NCBI RefSeq assembly: GCF_916858675.1
Contig: NZ_CAKASM010000002.1
Location: 186,001 to 250,000 of the forward strand
Reading direction: 5' to 3'
Source: Sphingomonas sp. Leaf21
GTDB taxonomy: Bacteria; Pseudomonadota; Alphaproteobacteria; Sphingomonadales; Sphingomonadaceae
DNA: 64,000 nt
Made by a program: the position numbers and the translations under genes. Positions within the stretch are counted from its first letter, which is position 1, and every line of letters begins with the position of its first letter. Below are positions 18,221-27,692 of the stretch, piece by piece. The notes beneath the pieces are model-generated. The model was not told where the DNA came from. It did not search any database and saw only the letters and a list, made by a program, of their open reading frames with translations.

Positions 18221-20171
18221 TGACCTGGCGGCGCGTATTGCGATACAGCGCCGCCACCAGCCCCAGGAAGACCAGCGTCCCCCCGATCAGCGCGGGGGTG
18301 GCGAAGCCGTCGCCGACCAGCGCCAGCGGCGCGTCCGAGTTGGTCAGGTAGACGATCCCGGCAAAGGCGACACCCCACAGGCTTTCGCCGACGATCAGGC
18401 CGGTCGCGGCGAGCACGCCCAGCCGCTCGGCCGCCTCCGGATTGGCGCTCTGCCTCGCCCAGCGGTCATAGACATGGCCGATCGTGGCGCCCAGCACGAC
18501 CGGCAGCGTCGCGGTCATCGGCAGATAGATGCCCAGCCCGACCCCCAGCGGCGGCAGGCGCAACCAGCCGAGCTTGCCGCAAATCTCGTCGACGACGATC
18601 ACGCCCACGCCGACCAGCGCGCCGATCCCGATCATCCCCCAGTTGAGGTCGCCACCCAGCACGCCCTTGGCCAATGCCGAGATCAGTGCGGCCTGCGGTG
18701 CGGACAGCGCGTTGGGCCCCGCACCCGGCGTGCCCGCGAAACCCAAGGTCGCGTTGAGCAGGTCGAGGACGGGCGGGATCACGAGGCTGCCGAAGACGAC
18801 GCCGATGACCAGCGCCACCTGCTGCTTCCACGGCGTCGCACCGACCAGTTCGCCGGTCTTGAGGTCCTGAAGATTGTCGTTGGAGATGGTCGCGACGCCG
18901 AACACCACGCCCGTGACGATCAGCGCATAGGCGACCAGCGCCTGCGTCGTCTCCGGCGGCGTACCACGCCCGAACAGGCCGACCAGCAGGAGCGCGGCGG
19001 CGAGGACGGAGAGGATGCCGATCCCCGACACCGGGCTGTTCGACGCGCCGATCAGACCGGCCATATAGCCGCATACCGCCGCGATCACGAGGCCGATGAG
19101 CAGGATGAACAGCAGCGCGCCGCCGATCAGCGCGACGCCGGACGCCGCCAGCGGGCCACCCGCGATCACCGACCAGAGCAGCCCCGTGATCGGGACCAGG
19201 GTCGCCAGCGCCACGGCCGCGACGATGCCGATCGGCAGGTCGCGCTCGCCGATCGCCAGCACCGCGCCGTCGCGCTTGGCCGAAGCGGCGGCAAGCGACG
19301 AGCGGATGCCGCCGATGACGGGGCCGATGATCTTCAGGAGCGTCCAGATCGCCGCCACGCCGATCACGCCTGCACCCAGGAAGCGCACGTCCCTGCTGAA
19401 GATCGCGCCCGCCCATTCGGCGATGGGCGCGGTCGACGGGGCCATGGCGGTGAGGATGGGCAGCGCCACCCACCAGCCGATCGCGATGCCGAGCAGCATC
19501 GCCAGCCCGACCGACAGGCCGACCAGATGCCCGACCCCGATCAGCGCGAAGGACAAACCACCCGCGATCCCGCTCGCACCCGCGCCGGTGCGAAAGAAGA
19601 TCGCCGCCTCGGCTACCGCCAGCTTGGTCTGGGTCAGGATCGCGAACCCGGCCGAGGCGATGGCATTGACCACGATCAGCCGCAGCCCGACCGCGCTCTC
19701 CGCCTCGCCCTCGCGGCTGCCCGCGCCGACTTTCAGGACCTCGGCGGCGGCGCGACCTTCCGGGTAGGGCAGGTCGGTGTCGACGACCAGCGCACGGCGC
19801 AGGGGGACCGAGAACATGACGCCCAGGATACCGCCGGTCGCGGTGATCCCTGCGGTCAGCAGGTACGGGAAACCCTGCCACCAGCCGATCATGACGAGCC
19901 CCGGCAACACGAAGATGATCGCGGCCAGCGTCCCGGCCGCCGACGCGACCGTCTGCACGATATTATTCTCCAGCACCGAGCTGTTCGGCAGATAGCGCAG
20001 GATCGCCATCGAGATGACCGCCGCCGGGATCGAGGTGGCGAAGGTCAGCCCGACCTTGAGACCCAGATAGACGTTCGCGGCGGTGAACAGCAGCGTGATG
20101 ATCCCGCCCAGCGCGATCCCGCGAAGGGTGAGTTCGGCGACGGGCGCGGCGGTCGTTGGAGTACGGCTCAT
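18195..20171 (-). CDS. OPT family oligopeptide transporter
   Basis: A 658-residue integral membrane protein with about 14-16 predicted membrane segments, of the oligopeptide transporter (OPT) superfamily that takes up peptides or metal-peptide complexes with protons. Typical marks are the N-terminal LTLRGIALGGIITLLFTAANVYLGLKVG-like segment (residues 14-41), LPYPEGRAAAEVLKVG near residue 137 and NDNLQDLKTGELVGATPWKQQ near residue 427. The substrate is not readable. It converges on GH130 with a 26-base tail overlap. Upstream is a repeat-bearing spacer before the HerA-like gene. Confidence 0.92.
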   Translation of the reverse strand: MSRTPTTAAPVAELTLRGIALGGIITLLFTAANVYLGLKVGLTFATSIPAAVISMAILRYLPNSSVLENNIVQTVASAAGTLAAIIFVLPGLVMIGWWQGFPYLLTAGITATGGILGVMFSVPLRRALVVDTDLPYPEGRAAAEVLKVGAGSREGEAESAVGLRLIVVNAIASAGFAILTQTKLAVAEAAIFFRTGAGASGIAGGLSFALIGVGHLVGLSVGLAMLLGIAIGWWVALPILTAMAPSTAPIAEWAGAIFSRDVRFLGAGVIGVAAIWTLLKIIGPVIGGIRSSLAAASAKRDGAVLAIGERDLPIGIVAAVALATLVPITGLLWSVIAGGPLAASGVALIGGALLFILLIGLVIAAVCGYMAGLIGASNSPVSGIGILSVLAAALLLVGLFGRGTPPETTQALVAYALIVTGVVFGVATISNDNLQDLKTGELVGATPWKQQVALVIGVVFGSLVIPPVLDLLNATLGFAGTPGAGPNALSAPQAALISALAKGVLGGDLNWGMIGIGALVGVGVIVVDEICGKLGWLRLPPLGVGLGIYLPMTATLPVVLGATIGHVYDRWARQSANPEAAERLGVLAATGLIVGESLWGVAFAGIVYLTNSDAPLALVGDGFATPALIGGTLVFLGLVAALYRNTRRQVITLPPAAR

Positions 20172-20234
20172 GCGCGCAGATGTGACAGAGTGTGGGGCGT
20201 GCGCCTAGAGCATGATGACGTCGGATTGATTTAC

Positions 20235-20254
20235 CCCTCCCCTTCTGGGGAGGG
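20235..20254. repeat. Palindrome CCCTCCCC/GGGGAGGG
   Basis: A perfect 8-base-pair inverted repeat with loop TTCT in the OPT/HerA-like spacer. It resembles the hairpin half of family B repeats seen at 28569, 45395 and 46967. Confidence 0.55.
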
Positions 20255-20323
20255 ACTCGGCTTGGGGTCGACCCCATGTCATCCCAATCCAAGACCGACC
20301 GACATTCAACCATGCCTGTCCTT

Positions 20324-20350
20324 CCCTCGCCCCTCTCTGAGGGGAGAGGG
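20324..20350. repeat. 27-bp dispersed repeat, family D, copy 1
   Basis: A 27-base stretch centred on the hairpin CCCCTC-TCT-GAGGGG and flanked by CCCTCG and AGAGGG. An identical 27-base copy lies at 40999-41025, also just outside a minus-strand stop codon. Confidence 0.7.
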
Positions 20351-20367
20351 GGGGCGCAGTCAGACCC

Positions 20368-21978
20368 TCATCCCCGGAACAGATTCCCCAACACGCCCCG
20401 CACCACCGCGCCGACCAACCCGCCGCCCGCGCCGCTCGACCGGCGTCGCGATCCGCCACCGAACACCTGCTTGCCGATCTCGTTGGCGACCTGCCGCCCG
20501 ATCGACGAGCTGGCCGAGCGGGCGGCGCTGGTCGCCATCTTGGCCCAGGGCGAGTTCGCCGATTCGCGCTGTTCCGCGATCCGCGCGCGCTCGGCCTCCT
20601 TGGCGGCCTTTGCGTCCGCCTTCGCACTTTGGGCCGCCTGCTTGTCGGCCTCGGTCTGCGCCTTGGCCTCGGCGGCGGCGGCGGCGGCTTCCTGCGTCTT
20701 GGCGGCGAGCAGTTCCTCGGCGGATTCGCGGTCCACCGCCTGATCGTACCTGGTCCCCACCGCATCGGTCTCGACCAGCAGCTTGCGCTCGTCCGGCGTT
20801 ACCGGGCCGACCCGGCTGCGCGGCGGCGCGATCAGCGTCCGTTCGACCGGGGAAGGCGAACCGTCCGCCTGCAACAGCGACACCAGCGCCTCACCGACCT
20901 TCAGCTCGGTGATCGCGGTCGCCACGTCGACGCCGGGATTGGCCCGGAACGTCTCGGCGGCGGAGCGGACCGCCGCCTGGTCGCGCGGGGTGAAGGCGCG
21001 CAATGCGTGCTGGACCCGGTTGCCCAACTGCCCGGCGATCTTGTCGGGTATGTCGATCGGATTCTGGGTGATGAAATAGACGCCGACGCCCTTCGACCGG
21101 ATCAGCCGCGCCACCCGCTCGATCGTATCGACCAGCGCGGGCGCGGCCTCGTCGAACAGCAGATGCGCCTCGTCGAAGAAGAAGACGAGTTTGGGCTTGT
21201 CGGGATCGCCGATCTCGGGAAGCTGTTCGAACAGTTCGGACAGCAGCCACAACAGGAAGGTGGCGTAGAGCTTGGGGCTCGCCATCAACTGGTCGGCGGC
21301 GAGGATGTTGACCACGCCGCGCCCCGTCTCGTCGGTGCGGATCATGTCGGCGAGCTCTAGCGCGGGCTCGCCGAAGAAATGCTCGGCGCCCTGCGTGCGC
21401 AACTGGAGCAGTGCGCGCTGGATCGCGCCGACCGACTGTTTGGAGACATTGCCGTAGCTCGTCGTCAGCTCGTCGGCGCGCGCGGCGCAATCGGCGAGCA
21501 TCGCCTGGAGGTCGTCCAGGTCGAGGAGCAGCAGCCCTTCCTTGTCGGCGACATGGAAGGCGATGGTCAGCACCCCTTCCTGCGTCTCGTTCAGCCCCAT
21601 CATCCGCGCGAGGAGCAGCGGCCCCATCTCCGACACGGTGGCGCGCACGGGATGCCCCTGCGTGCCGAACAGGTCCCAGAACTGCACCGGCGATGCGTCA
21701 TAGGACCAGTCGGTCAGGCCAAGCTCTGCCGCGCGGGCGGAAAAGGCGGCATGGGTCTTGCCCATCGCCGATCCCGCCATGCCGAGTCCCGACAGGTCGC
21801 CCTTCACGTCGGCGACGAAGCTGGGAACGCCGGCGCGGGAAAATCCCTCGACCATGGTCTGCAGCGTCACCGTCTTGCCGGTGCCGGTCGCACCCGCGAT
21901 CAGTCCGTGCCGGTTGGCCCGCTTGAGGTCGATCGCCTGTGGCTTGCCGCCACCCATGCCGATGAAGATTCCGTCCAT
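20368..21978 (-). CDS. HerA/YjgR-like P-loop ATPase (DUF853)
   Basis: A 536-residue ATPase of the HerA/FtsK superfamily, the YjgR type. Walker A is GATGTGKT at residues 29-36, Walker B is [15 protein letters not shown] near residue 250, and ITQNPIDIP carries a sensor-like Gln. The C-terminal part (about residues 400-470) is an Ala/Lys/Glu-rich helix, likely a coiled coil, followed by a Gly/Arg/Ser-rich tail ending in a glycine-rich hydrophobic segment. The family's role is not firmly known; HerA relatives act with NurA on DNA ends, but no NurA-like gene is nearby. The 3' side abuts repeats. Confidence 0.88.
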   Translation of the reverse strand: MDGIFIGMGGGKPQAIDLKRANRHGLIAGATGTGKTVTLQTMVEGFSRAGVPSFVADVKGDLSGLGMAGSAMGKTHAAFSARAAELGLTDWSYDASPVQFWDLFGTQGHPVRATVSEMGPLLLARMMGLNETQEGVLTIAFHVADKEGLLLLDLDDLQAMLADCAARADELTTSYGNVSKQSVGAIQRALLQLRTQGAEHFFGEPALELADMIRTDETGRGVVNILAADQLMASPKLYATFLLWLLSELFEQLPEIGDPDKPKLVFFFDEAHLLFDEAAPALVDTIERVARLIRSKGVGVYFITQNPIDIPDKIAGQLGNRVQHALRAFTPRDQAAVRSAAETFRANPGVDVATAITELKVGEALVSLLQADGSPSPVERTLIAPPRSRVGPVTPDERKLLVETDAVGTRYDQAVDRESAEELLAAKTQEAAAAAAEAKAQTEADKQAAQSAKADAKAAKEAERARIAEQRESANSPWAKMATSAARSASSSIGRQVANEIGKQVFGGGSRRRSSGAGGGLVGAVVRGVLGNLFRG

Positions 21979-22016
21979 GCCCGCATCTTATCGCGGCATT
22001 TCGTGACGGGAATAGG

Positions 22017-22053
22017 AAAAGGCCGCCGCACCCGGTGGATGCGACGGCCTTTT
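22017..22053 (-). terminator. Rho-independent terminator after degP
   Basis: On the minus strand AAAAGGCCGTCGCA pairs with TGCGGCGGCCTTTT across a 9-base loop, with one mismatch and a U-rich 3' arm. It begins 18 bases after the degP stop and separates degP from the HerA-like gene. Confidence 0.85.
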
Positions 22054-22070
22054 GCCTTGAGGTCCGGTCG

Positions 22071-23600
22071 TTACTTGATGCGCAGCGGGATCAGCGCGCC
22101 GGCGATGCGGGCGCGGGTGATCTGGGCTAGCACCTGCGGGCGACCCGCCGCCTTCGCCTGGGCAACAATCTGCTGAATGTCGGCGGCGCTGCGGACGGCG
22201 GTGCCGTTGATCGCGGTGATCACGTCGCCGCGCTTGAGCTTGGAGGCGGCGTCGCTCGATGGATCGACGGCGGCGACGACCACGCCCTGGGTCGAGGGAT
22301 CGACGTTGATCGCGCGGGCGATCGCCGGGGTCAGCGCCTGGACCGACAGACCCAGCCCGCCACCCGCGGTGGGCGCGACCTGCGCATCGTCGTCATCGTC
22401 CGGGAACGCGTCGGAGCCATCGCCCATCGTCGCGCGAAGTTCGTCGTTCGACGGACGGGTCGCGGCGGTCGCGGTCAGCGACACCGGCTTGCCCGCACGA
22501 AGCACCTCCATCTGGACCCGGCCGCCCGGCGGCACGTTGGCGATCAGATAGGACAGCGTCTGTTCGGGCGTCACGAGCTGGCCGTTGACCTTGGTGACCA
22601 CGTCGAACGCCTTCAGACCGGCCTTGGCGGCGGGACCATCGGGTTCGACCTTGGCGATGATCTCGCCCTGGCCCTTGGGCACGCCCAGCGACGCGGCGAC
22701 ATCGTCATTGACCGGGCCACCGATCTGGACGCCCAGATAGCCGCGCTCGATCTTCTGGCCCTTCATCAGCCGATCGATGATCGGCTTGGCATCCTCCGCC
22801 GGAATGGCGAAGCCGATGCCGATGTTACCGCCCGACTGCGAATAGATCTGGCTGTTGATGCCGATGACGTTGCCGTTCATGTCGAACATCGGGCCGCCGG
22901 AGTTGCCCTGGTTGATCGCGGCGTCGGTCTGGATGAAGCGGTCGTTGGCGCCGCCCTGACCGGTGACGCGGTGCACCGCCGAGACGATACCCGCGGTCAC
23001 CGTGCTCGACAGGCCGAAGGGCTGGCCGATCGCCAGCACCCAGTCGCCGGGACGCGCACGCGACGAATCGCCGAAGCGGACGAATGGCAGGTTCTTGCCA
23101 TCGATCTTCAGGACCGCAAGGTCCGAGGTTTCGTCACGGCCGACGACCTTGGCGGTATATTCCTTGCGATCGTTGAGCGTGACGGTGATCGAGTCGACCG
23201 AGGCGCCCTGCGCGCCGGGTGCGATCACATGGTTGTTGGTGACGATATAGCCGTCCGGCGAGATCAGGAAGCCCGAACCCAGCGAGGCGCCTTCGCGCTT
23301 CTGCGGCTGCGGTCCGCCCTGGCCGCCGAACTGGCCGAAAAAGCCCTCGAACGGCGTACCGGCGAACGGGTTCGCCTGCTGCTTCACGGTGATCGACTGC
23401 TTGGTCGAGATGTTGACGACGGCGGGCTGGAGCTTGGCGACCATGTCGGCAAAGCTCATCGGCGCACCGGCGCGCGGCGCGACGGCCTGGATCGCACCCG
23501 GTTCGTTCTGCGCGACCTGCGCGGTGCCGGGCTGGAGGGCCAGGGTCGCGGTCGCGCCACCGAGGAGGAGCGCACTGGTAATGGCGTAGGCGTAGCGCAC
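22071..23600 (-). CDS. degP: Periplasmic serine endoprotease DegP/HtrA
   Basis: A 509-residue periplasmic quality-control protease. A signal peptide covers about residues 1-28. The trypsin-like domain has the triad H124 (TNNHVI), D160 (ETSDLAVL) and S234 (GNSGGP). Two PDZ domains follow, at about residues 285-375 and 405-500. A Gly/Gln/Phe-rich loop (residues 78-100) corresponds to the regulatory LA loop. It follows hflK and hflC on the same strand with a 109-base gap that holds an inverted repeat; a strong terminator ends the unit. HflKC plus DegP is a common membrane/envelope protein quality-control block in alphaproteobacteria. Confidence 0.95.
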   Translation of the reverse strand: MRYAYAITSALLLGGATATLALQPGTAQVAQNEPGAIQAVAPRAGAPMSFADMVAKLQPAVVNISTKQSITVKQQANPFAGTPFEGFFGQFGGQGGPQPQKREGASLGSGFLISPDGYIVTNNHVIAPGAQGASVDSITVTLNDRKEYTAKVVGRDETSDLAVLKIDGKNLPFVRFGDSSRARPGDWVLAIGQPFGLSSTVTAGIVSAVHRVTGQGGANDRFIQTDAAINQGNSGGPMFDMNGNVIGINSQIYSQSGGNIGIGFAIPAEDAKPIIDRLMKGQKIERGYLGVQIGGPVNDDVAASLGVPKGQGEIIAKVEPDGPAAKAGLKAFDVVTKVNGQLVTPEQTLSYLIANVPPGGRVQMEVLRAGKPVSLTATAATRPSNDELRATMGDGSDAFPDDDDDAQVAPTAGGGLGLSVQALTPAIARAINVDPSTQGVVVAAVDPSSDAASKLKRGDVITAINGTAVRSAADIQQIVAQAKAAGRPQVLAQITRARIAGALIPLRIK

Positions 23601-23637
23601 TGGGCTAAAGTCCTCTCAATGAAGAAAATTCGGTTTG

Positions 23638-23659
23638 ACCGTGGCCTATATGTCACGGT
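23638..23659. promoter_or_regulatory. Inverted repeat upstream of degP
   Basis: ACCGTG-N10-CACGGT lies 38-59 bases before the degP start on the minus strand. The half-site spacing (16 bases centre to centre) fits a dimeric regulator, and the AT-rich centre TATATG could also hold a -10 element. Which regulator binds, if any, cannot be told. Confidence 0.35.
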
Positions 23660-23709
23660 TTGGCTGAACGACGCTTGAATATGAACGGGTCGAAAGGTGG
23701 AAAATGCCA

Positions 23710-24576
23710 CTATCGACCCGGCGCGGTGAATTCCTTCAGATAGCTGTTCTCGGGCGACAGAATGATCTGCGTGCTGCCATGTCCCTGGTTGCTGCCATCG
23801 GCGGCGAAGGTGTGGCGATAGGACTGCATGGCCCGATAGAAGTCGTAGAAGCCCGGATCCTTGCCAAAGGCCTGCGCATAGATTTGCGCGGCCTGGCCAT
23901 CGGCGTCGGCCCGCACGATCTGCGCCTGCTTCTGCCCCTGCGCGGTAATGGTGATCGCCTCCTGCTGACGCGCGGTCTGCATCCGGGCGAGCGCGCTTTC
24001 CAGCGGCGTGCCCGGCGGCAGTTCGGCCTCCTTGATGCGTACATCGACGATCTGGACGCCGTACTGGCGCGCGATCCGGTCGAGTCGCACCTGGATCGCG
24101 TCCATCACCTGGCCGCGCTCGGGGCTGAGCAGCTCGGTCGAGCGGCGCTTGCCCAGCTCGTTACGCAGCGCCGAGCCGAAGATCGGACGAAGCTGGTTGA
24201 TGACGCCGTCCACGCTGCCCGCCGTCGCCAGCATCCGGCGCGGATCGACCACGCGGAAGCGCGCGAAGGCGTCGACATTCATGCGCAGCTGATCGGTCGA
24301 CAGGACCTGGGTCTTCTCCAGGTCGAGGTCGAGCACCCGCTTGTCGACCCAGACGATCCGGTCGACGAAGGGAATGCGCGCGATCAGTCCGGCGCCGCTC
24401 GACCCCAGATCCTCGTCGGGGCGATAGCCGTTGACGATCCGCCGGGGCTGTTCGAACCGATAGATGACGGCCTGCTTGGTCTCGGGCACGATGGCGAAGG
24501 TCGCCGCCGCGACGATCACCGCGACCAGCAGGGCGACGCCCAGCACGATCGGGTTGCGAAGGGTCAGGCCGTTCAC
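23710..24576 (-). CDS. hflC: Membrane protease regulator HflC
   Basis: A 288-residue SPFH/band-7 protein with one N-terminal membrane segment (about residues 8-27), which with HflK forms a complex controlling the FtsH protease. It shows KQAVIYRFEQPRRIV after the anchor, the FARFRVVDPR-type prohibitin core and a helical Glu/Gln/Ala-rich tail. The start is a GTG at 24576 that overlaps the hflK stop in the sequence GTGA, giving tight translational coupling. Confidence 0.93.
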   Translation of the reverse strand: MNGLTLRNPIVLGVALLVAVIVAAATFAIVPETKQAVIYRFEQPRRIVNGYRPDEDLGSSGAGLIARIPFVDRIVWVDKRVLDLDLEKTQVLSTDQLRMNVDAFARFRVVDPRRMLATAGSVDGVINQLRPIFGSALRNELGKRRSTELLSPERGQVMDAIQVRLDRIARQYGVQIVDVRIKEAELPPGTPLESALARMQTARQQEAITITAQGQKQAQIVRADADGQAAQIYAQAFGKDPGFYDFYRAMQSYRHTFAADGSNQGHGSTQIILSPENSYLKEFTAPGR

Positions 24577-25709
24577 TGGCCGCCTCCCTGCTGCGGGGCG
24601 GGCGTCGGGGTCGCGACCTCGGGCGGTGGCGGTGCCGGGCGCGCCTTCGACAGCGGCAGATAGGGGACGACGCCGGGGGTCTCGACGATGGTCTTGTCCG
24701 ACTTGGCCAGCACGGCCTCCATGGTCTCGTAATACATGCGGCGGCGCGTCACTTCGGGGGCGAGGCGATATTGCTCGTACATCTTGTCGAACTGCGCCGC
24801 TTCACCCTGGGCCCGCGCGATCACCTGCTGCGCATAGGAACGCGCCTGGTTCACATCGGCGACCGCGCGCTGCTGCGCCGCCGTCACCTTGTTGAAGTCG
24901 TCGACGATCTGCTGCGGCGGGGCGGCCTGCTTGATCGCGACGCCCTGGATGCGGACGCCCGAGCGATACTCGTTGAGGATCGACTGGGTCATCTCCTGGA
25001 CGCGCTGCTCGATGCCGGTGCGGCCCGAACCCAGCGCCTGGTCCAGCGTCGTCTCGGCGATCACCGCGCGCATCGCACTTTCGGCGGCGGCGCGGACGGT
25101 TTCCTGCGGCTGCGCGAGGCGGAAGGCATAGTCGCGCGGATTGGCGATGTCCCAGCGAACCGAATAGGTCAGGTCGATGATGTTCTGGTCCCCGGTCAGG
25201 ACCAGATTCGCGCCCGAGCCTTCCGGAAAATTCTCGGTACGGATCTTCTGCACGTCCAGCACGCGGACGCTGGCGATCGGGGCGGGGGCGGTAAGCTGGA
25301 TGCCCGGTTCCAATATGCCGGTGTAACGGCCGAAATAGGTGACGACGCCGCGCTGTTGCGGCCCGATCGGATGGATCGAGGTGTAGAGCACCCAGATGCC
25401 GATCAGGATCGCCGCGCCGATCGCCCAGAGCGTTCGGCCGCCGGGCGCGCCGGGCAGGCCGCCAAAGCCGCCACCCGATCCGCCGGGACCTTCGCCCGGA
25501 CCTCCGCCGCCCGATCCGCGCGCCTTGCGGATGAATTCATCCAGCGCGGTGGGCTTGCCCGGCGCCTTGCGGCCACCCGGCGGCACGGCCCAGGGATTGC
25601 GGGGACCGCCGTCGGAGTCCTCTCCGGACCCACCCCAGGGGCCCTTCGGCGTTTCGGCGGCTAGATTGGGGGGGCGTTGAAACCGGCCCGTCAGCTTTCT
25701 CATGAACAT
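24573..25709 (-). CDS. hflK: Membrane protease regulator HflK
   Basis: An SPFH-domain membrane protein, partner of HflC. The cytoplasmic N-terminal region is Gly/Pro-rich (PWGGSGEDSDGG, GSGGGGPGEGPGGSGGG), followed by a single membrane segment (TLWAIGAAILIGIWVLY) and the band-7 domain with VVTYFGRYTGILEPGI. The Gly/Pro-rich head is typical of HflK. Two ATGs six bases apart (25709 and 25703) are both possible starts; neither has a strong ribosome site. It is divergent from mrp across about 65 bases. Confidence 0.92.
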   Translation of the reverse strand: MFMRKLTGRFQRPPNLAAETPKGPWGGSGEDSDGGPRNPWAVPPGGRKAPGKPTALDEFIRKARGSGGGGPGEGPGGSGGGFGGLPGAPGGRTLWAIGAAILIGIWVLYTSIHPIGPQQRGVVTYFGRYTGILEPGIQLTAPAPIASVRVLDVQKIRTENFPEGSGANLVLTGDQNIIDLTYSVRWDIANPRDYAFRLAQPQETVRAAAESAMRAVIAETTLDQALGSGRTGIEQRVQEMTQSILNEYRSGVRIQGVAIKQAAPPQQIVDDFNKVTAAQQRAVADVNQARSYAQQVIARAQGEAAQFDKMYEQYRLAPEVTRRRMYYETMEAVLAKSDKTIVETPGVVPYLPLSKARPAPPPPEVATPTPAPQQGGGQ

Positions 25710-25774
25710 CGTTATAGGAACGGTTCGCCGACAAAAACAGTGCCAAGCCGTGTATCGCATCCTATCTGGCCGCC

Positions 25775-26725
25775 ATGAGCATCATCGAGACGGTAAAGGC
25801 GGCGGTGGCCGCGGTGGCGGGCAAGCGCGCCAATGTGCGGATGGAGGGCGCGCGCGCGGGCGTCGTCCTCGACACGACGGGGCTCGACGGCGCGGGTCGA
25901 CAGGCGCTGGAGGATGAGGTGAAGGCCGCCGCGATCCGGTCGGGGGCCGAGGATGTCCGCGTCGTCCTGACCGCCGAGAAGCGGGAACGGCGTATCGTCG
26001 CGGTCGCCAGCGGCAAGGGCGGGGTGGGCAAGTCGACCCTGTCCGCCAATCTCGCCATCGCGCTGGCGCGGGGCGGGATCAAGACCGGGCTGGTCGATGC
26101 CGATATCTATGGCCCCTCGCAGCCGCGGCTGATGGCGGCCGAGGGGGTGAAGCCGGTCGCGCAGGACGGCAAGCTGCAACCCGTGCCGACGCCCTATGGC
26201 GTGTCGCTCCTCTCGATGGGGCAGCTGGTCGAGCCGGACAAGGCGATCGCCTGGCGCGGGCCGATGGCGGCGGGGGCGCTCAGCCAGTTGGTCGATGGAG
26301 ACTGGGGCGCGACCGAACTGCTCGTCCTCGACCTGCCGCCGGGGACGGGCGACGTGCAGCTCACCATGGTGCAGAAGCATCGTCCGGCCGGTGCGGTGAT
26401 CGTGTCGACGCCGCAGGACCTCGCGCTGATCGATGCGCGTCGCGCGATCGACCTGTTCACCAAGGCGGGCGTGCCGATCATCGGCCTGGTCGAGAATATG
26501 GCGGGCTATCGCTGTCCGCATTGCGGCGAATATTCGGATCCGTTCGGATCGGGCGGGGCGGAAGCGGCGGCGGCGGAACTCGGCATCCCGTTCCTCGGTC
26601 GGGTGCCGCTGACCATCGCGATTCGCACCGCCTCCGACGCTGGCCAGCCGCCCGCGGCGGGGGAGGGGGACCTCGTCTTCGCGCCGCTCGCGAAGACGGT
26701 CGCGGACTGGCTCCGACACGGATGA
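25775..26725 (+). CDS. apbC: Iron-sulfur cluster carrier ATPase Mrp/ApbC
   Basis: A 316-residue P-loop ATPase of the Mrp/NBP35 family that carries Fe-S clusters to target proteins. The deviant Walker A is SGKGGVGKS at about residue 87-95, switch I is VDADIYGPSQPRL, Walker B is LVLDLPPGTGD, and the cluster-binding CPHC (CxxC) is near residue 248. A short N-terminal region of about 75 residues precedes the ATPase core (a reduced DUF59-like domain). A CTATCT hexamer ends 7 bases before the ATG and no clear Shine-Dalgarno is seen, so a very short leader is possible. Confidence 0.94.
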   Translation: MSIIETVKAAVAAVAGKRANVRMEGARAGVVLDTTGLDGAGRQALEDEVKAAAIRSGAEDVRVVLTAEKRERRIVAVASGKGGVGKSTLSANLAIALARGGIKTGLVDADIYGPSQPRLMAAEGVKPVAQDGKLQPVPTPYGVSLLSMGQLVEPDKAIAWRGPMAAGALSQLVDGDWGATELLVLDLPPGTGDVQLTMVQKHRPAGAVIVSTPQDLALIDARRAIDLFTKAGVPIIGLVENMAGYRCPHCGEYSDPFGSGGAEAAAAELGIPFLGRVPLTIAIRTASDAGQPPAAGEGDLVFAPLAKTVADWLRHG

Positions 26726-26819
26726 AACCGGCGGGTCGGCGGGGCGTTGGAGCCCGGTAGACCGCCGGTATCCCGTCGATGCCACAAGCCGGACGGGCGG
26801 TCGTGCAAGGGGACCGTCC

Positions 26820-27254
26820 ATGCCGTTGACCGATGACCAGGATATTCGCGCCTTGTTGCAGGAGGCACGGACCATCGCGCTGGTCGGCGCGTCGGACCGC
26901 CCCGACCGGCCGTCCTATGGTGTGATGAAGCGGCTCCAGGATCACGGCTACCGGGTGATTCCGGTCAATCCCCAGATCACCGGCGAGCATGTGCATGGCG
27001 AGTTCGTCTTCCGTGAACTCGGCCAGCTCGGCGACCCGATCGACATCGTCGATATCTTCCGCCGCTCGGACGCGGTCGGCGACGTCGTGGACGCGGCGAT
27101 CGCGATGGGCGCCAAGGCGATCTGGATGCAGCTTGGCGTCGTCAACGAAGCGGCGGCGGCGCGTGCGGAGGCGGCCGGGCTGAAGGTCGTGATGGACCGT
27201 TGTCCCGCGATCGAGATCCCCCGGCTGCGGATCGCGCCGGTCGGACAGGATTGA
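26820..27254 (+). CDS. CoA-binding protein (YccU-like)
   Basis: A 144-residue Rossmann-like protein of the CoA-binding family. The N-terminal IALVGASDRPDRPSYGVMKRL matches the nucleotide-binding start of the succinyl-CoA-ligase-like CoA domain, and VIPVNPQITGEHV follows. Cys near CPAIEIPRL is conserved in the family. Its cellular role is not known. AAGGGGA precedes the ATG by about 7 bases. Confidence 0.88.
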   Translation: MPLTDDQDIRALLQEARTIALVGASDRPDRPSYGVMKRLQDHGYRVIPVNPQITGEHVHGEFVFRELGQLGDPIDIVDIFRRSDAVGDVVDAAIAMGAKAIWMQLGVVNEAAAARAEAAGLKVVMDRCPAIEIPRLRIAPVGQD

Positions 27255-27313
27255 GGCTCGCGCGGTCCAGCGAAAATTTTCAAGGCTCGACGGAAAGACA
27301 GGGGAGACTATCG

Positions 27314-27583
27314 ATGGTGCCGGTGCCGATCCTGCTGCTGTTGGCCGCGCCGCATGGGGCGGGCGGTCATATGATGACGCTGCCGCGCCTGACCCCCGCC
27401 TGTATGCCGGGCAGCTGCCCGGGCCGGGCGCGTCCGTCGCCCTATCGCCTGTCGCAGGATCACCGCGTGCCGATCGATTCGAAGGCGCGCGCCTTCGCCA
27501 ATGACGGCACCTATTGCGCGGTGGTCGGCGACAAATACTGCACCAGCAAGCCCCGCACGCTGTTCCGCACCCAGATCGATTGA
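27314..27583 (+). CDS. Small secreted Cys-containing protein, unknown
   Basis: An 89-residue protein with a likely signal peptide (PVPILLLLAAPHGAGG) and four cysteines in the mature part, in pairs CMPGSC and CAVVGDKYC. The rest is basic and Pro-rich. GGGGAG lies 8 bases before the ATG. It is the first of three co-directional small secreted proteins. No function recognised; confidence is that it is a real gene, not that its role is known. Confidence 0.6.
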   Translation: MVPVPILLLLAAPHGAGGHMMTLPRLTPACMPGSCPGRARPSPYRLSQDHRVPIDSKARAFANDGTYCAVVGDKYCTSKPRTLFRTQID

Positions 27584-27692
27584 TGCCCTAAAAACGCCAC
27601 AGGCGCAGCGATACTGGTCGTCGATCGTAGAAGGGGCACGGCGCCCCCGCCTCGGGCCAAGGCCGGGGGACTCGCGATGCCGGGAGGGTGTC

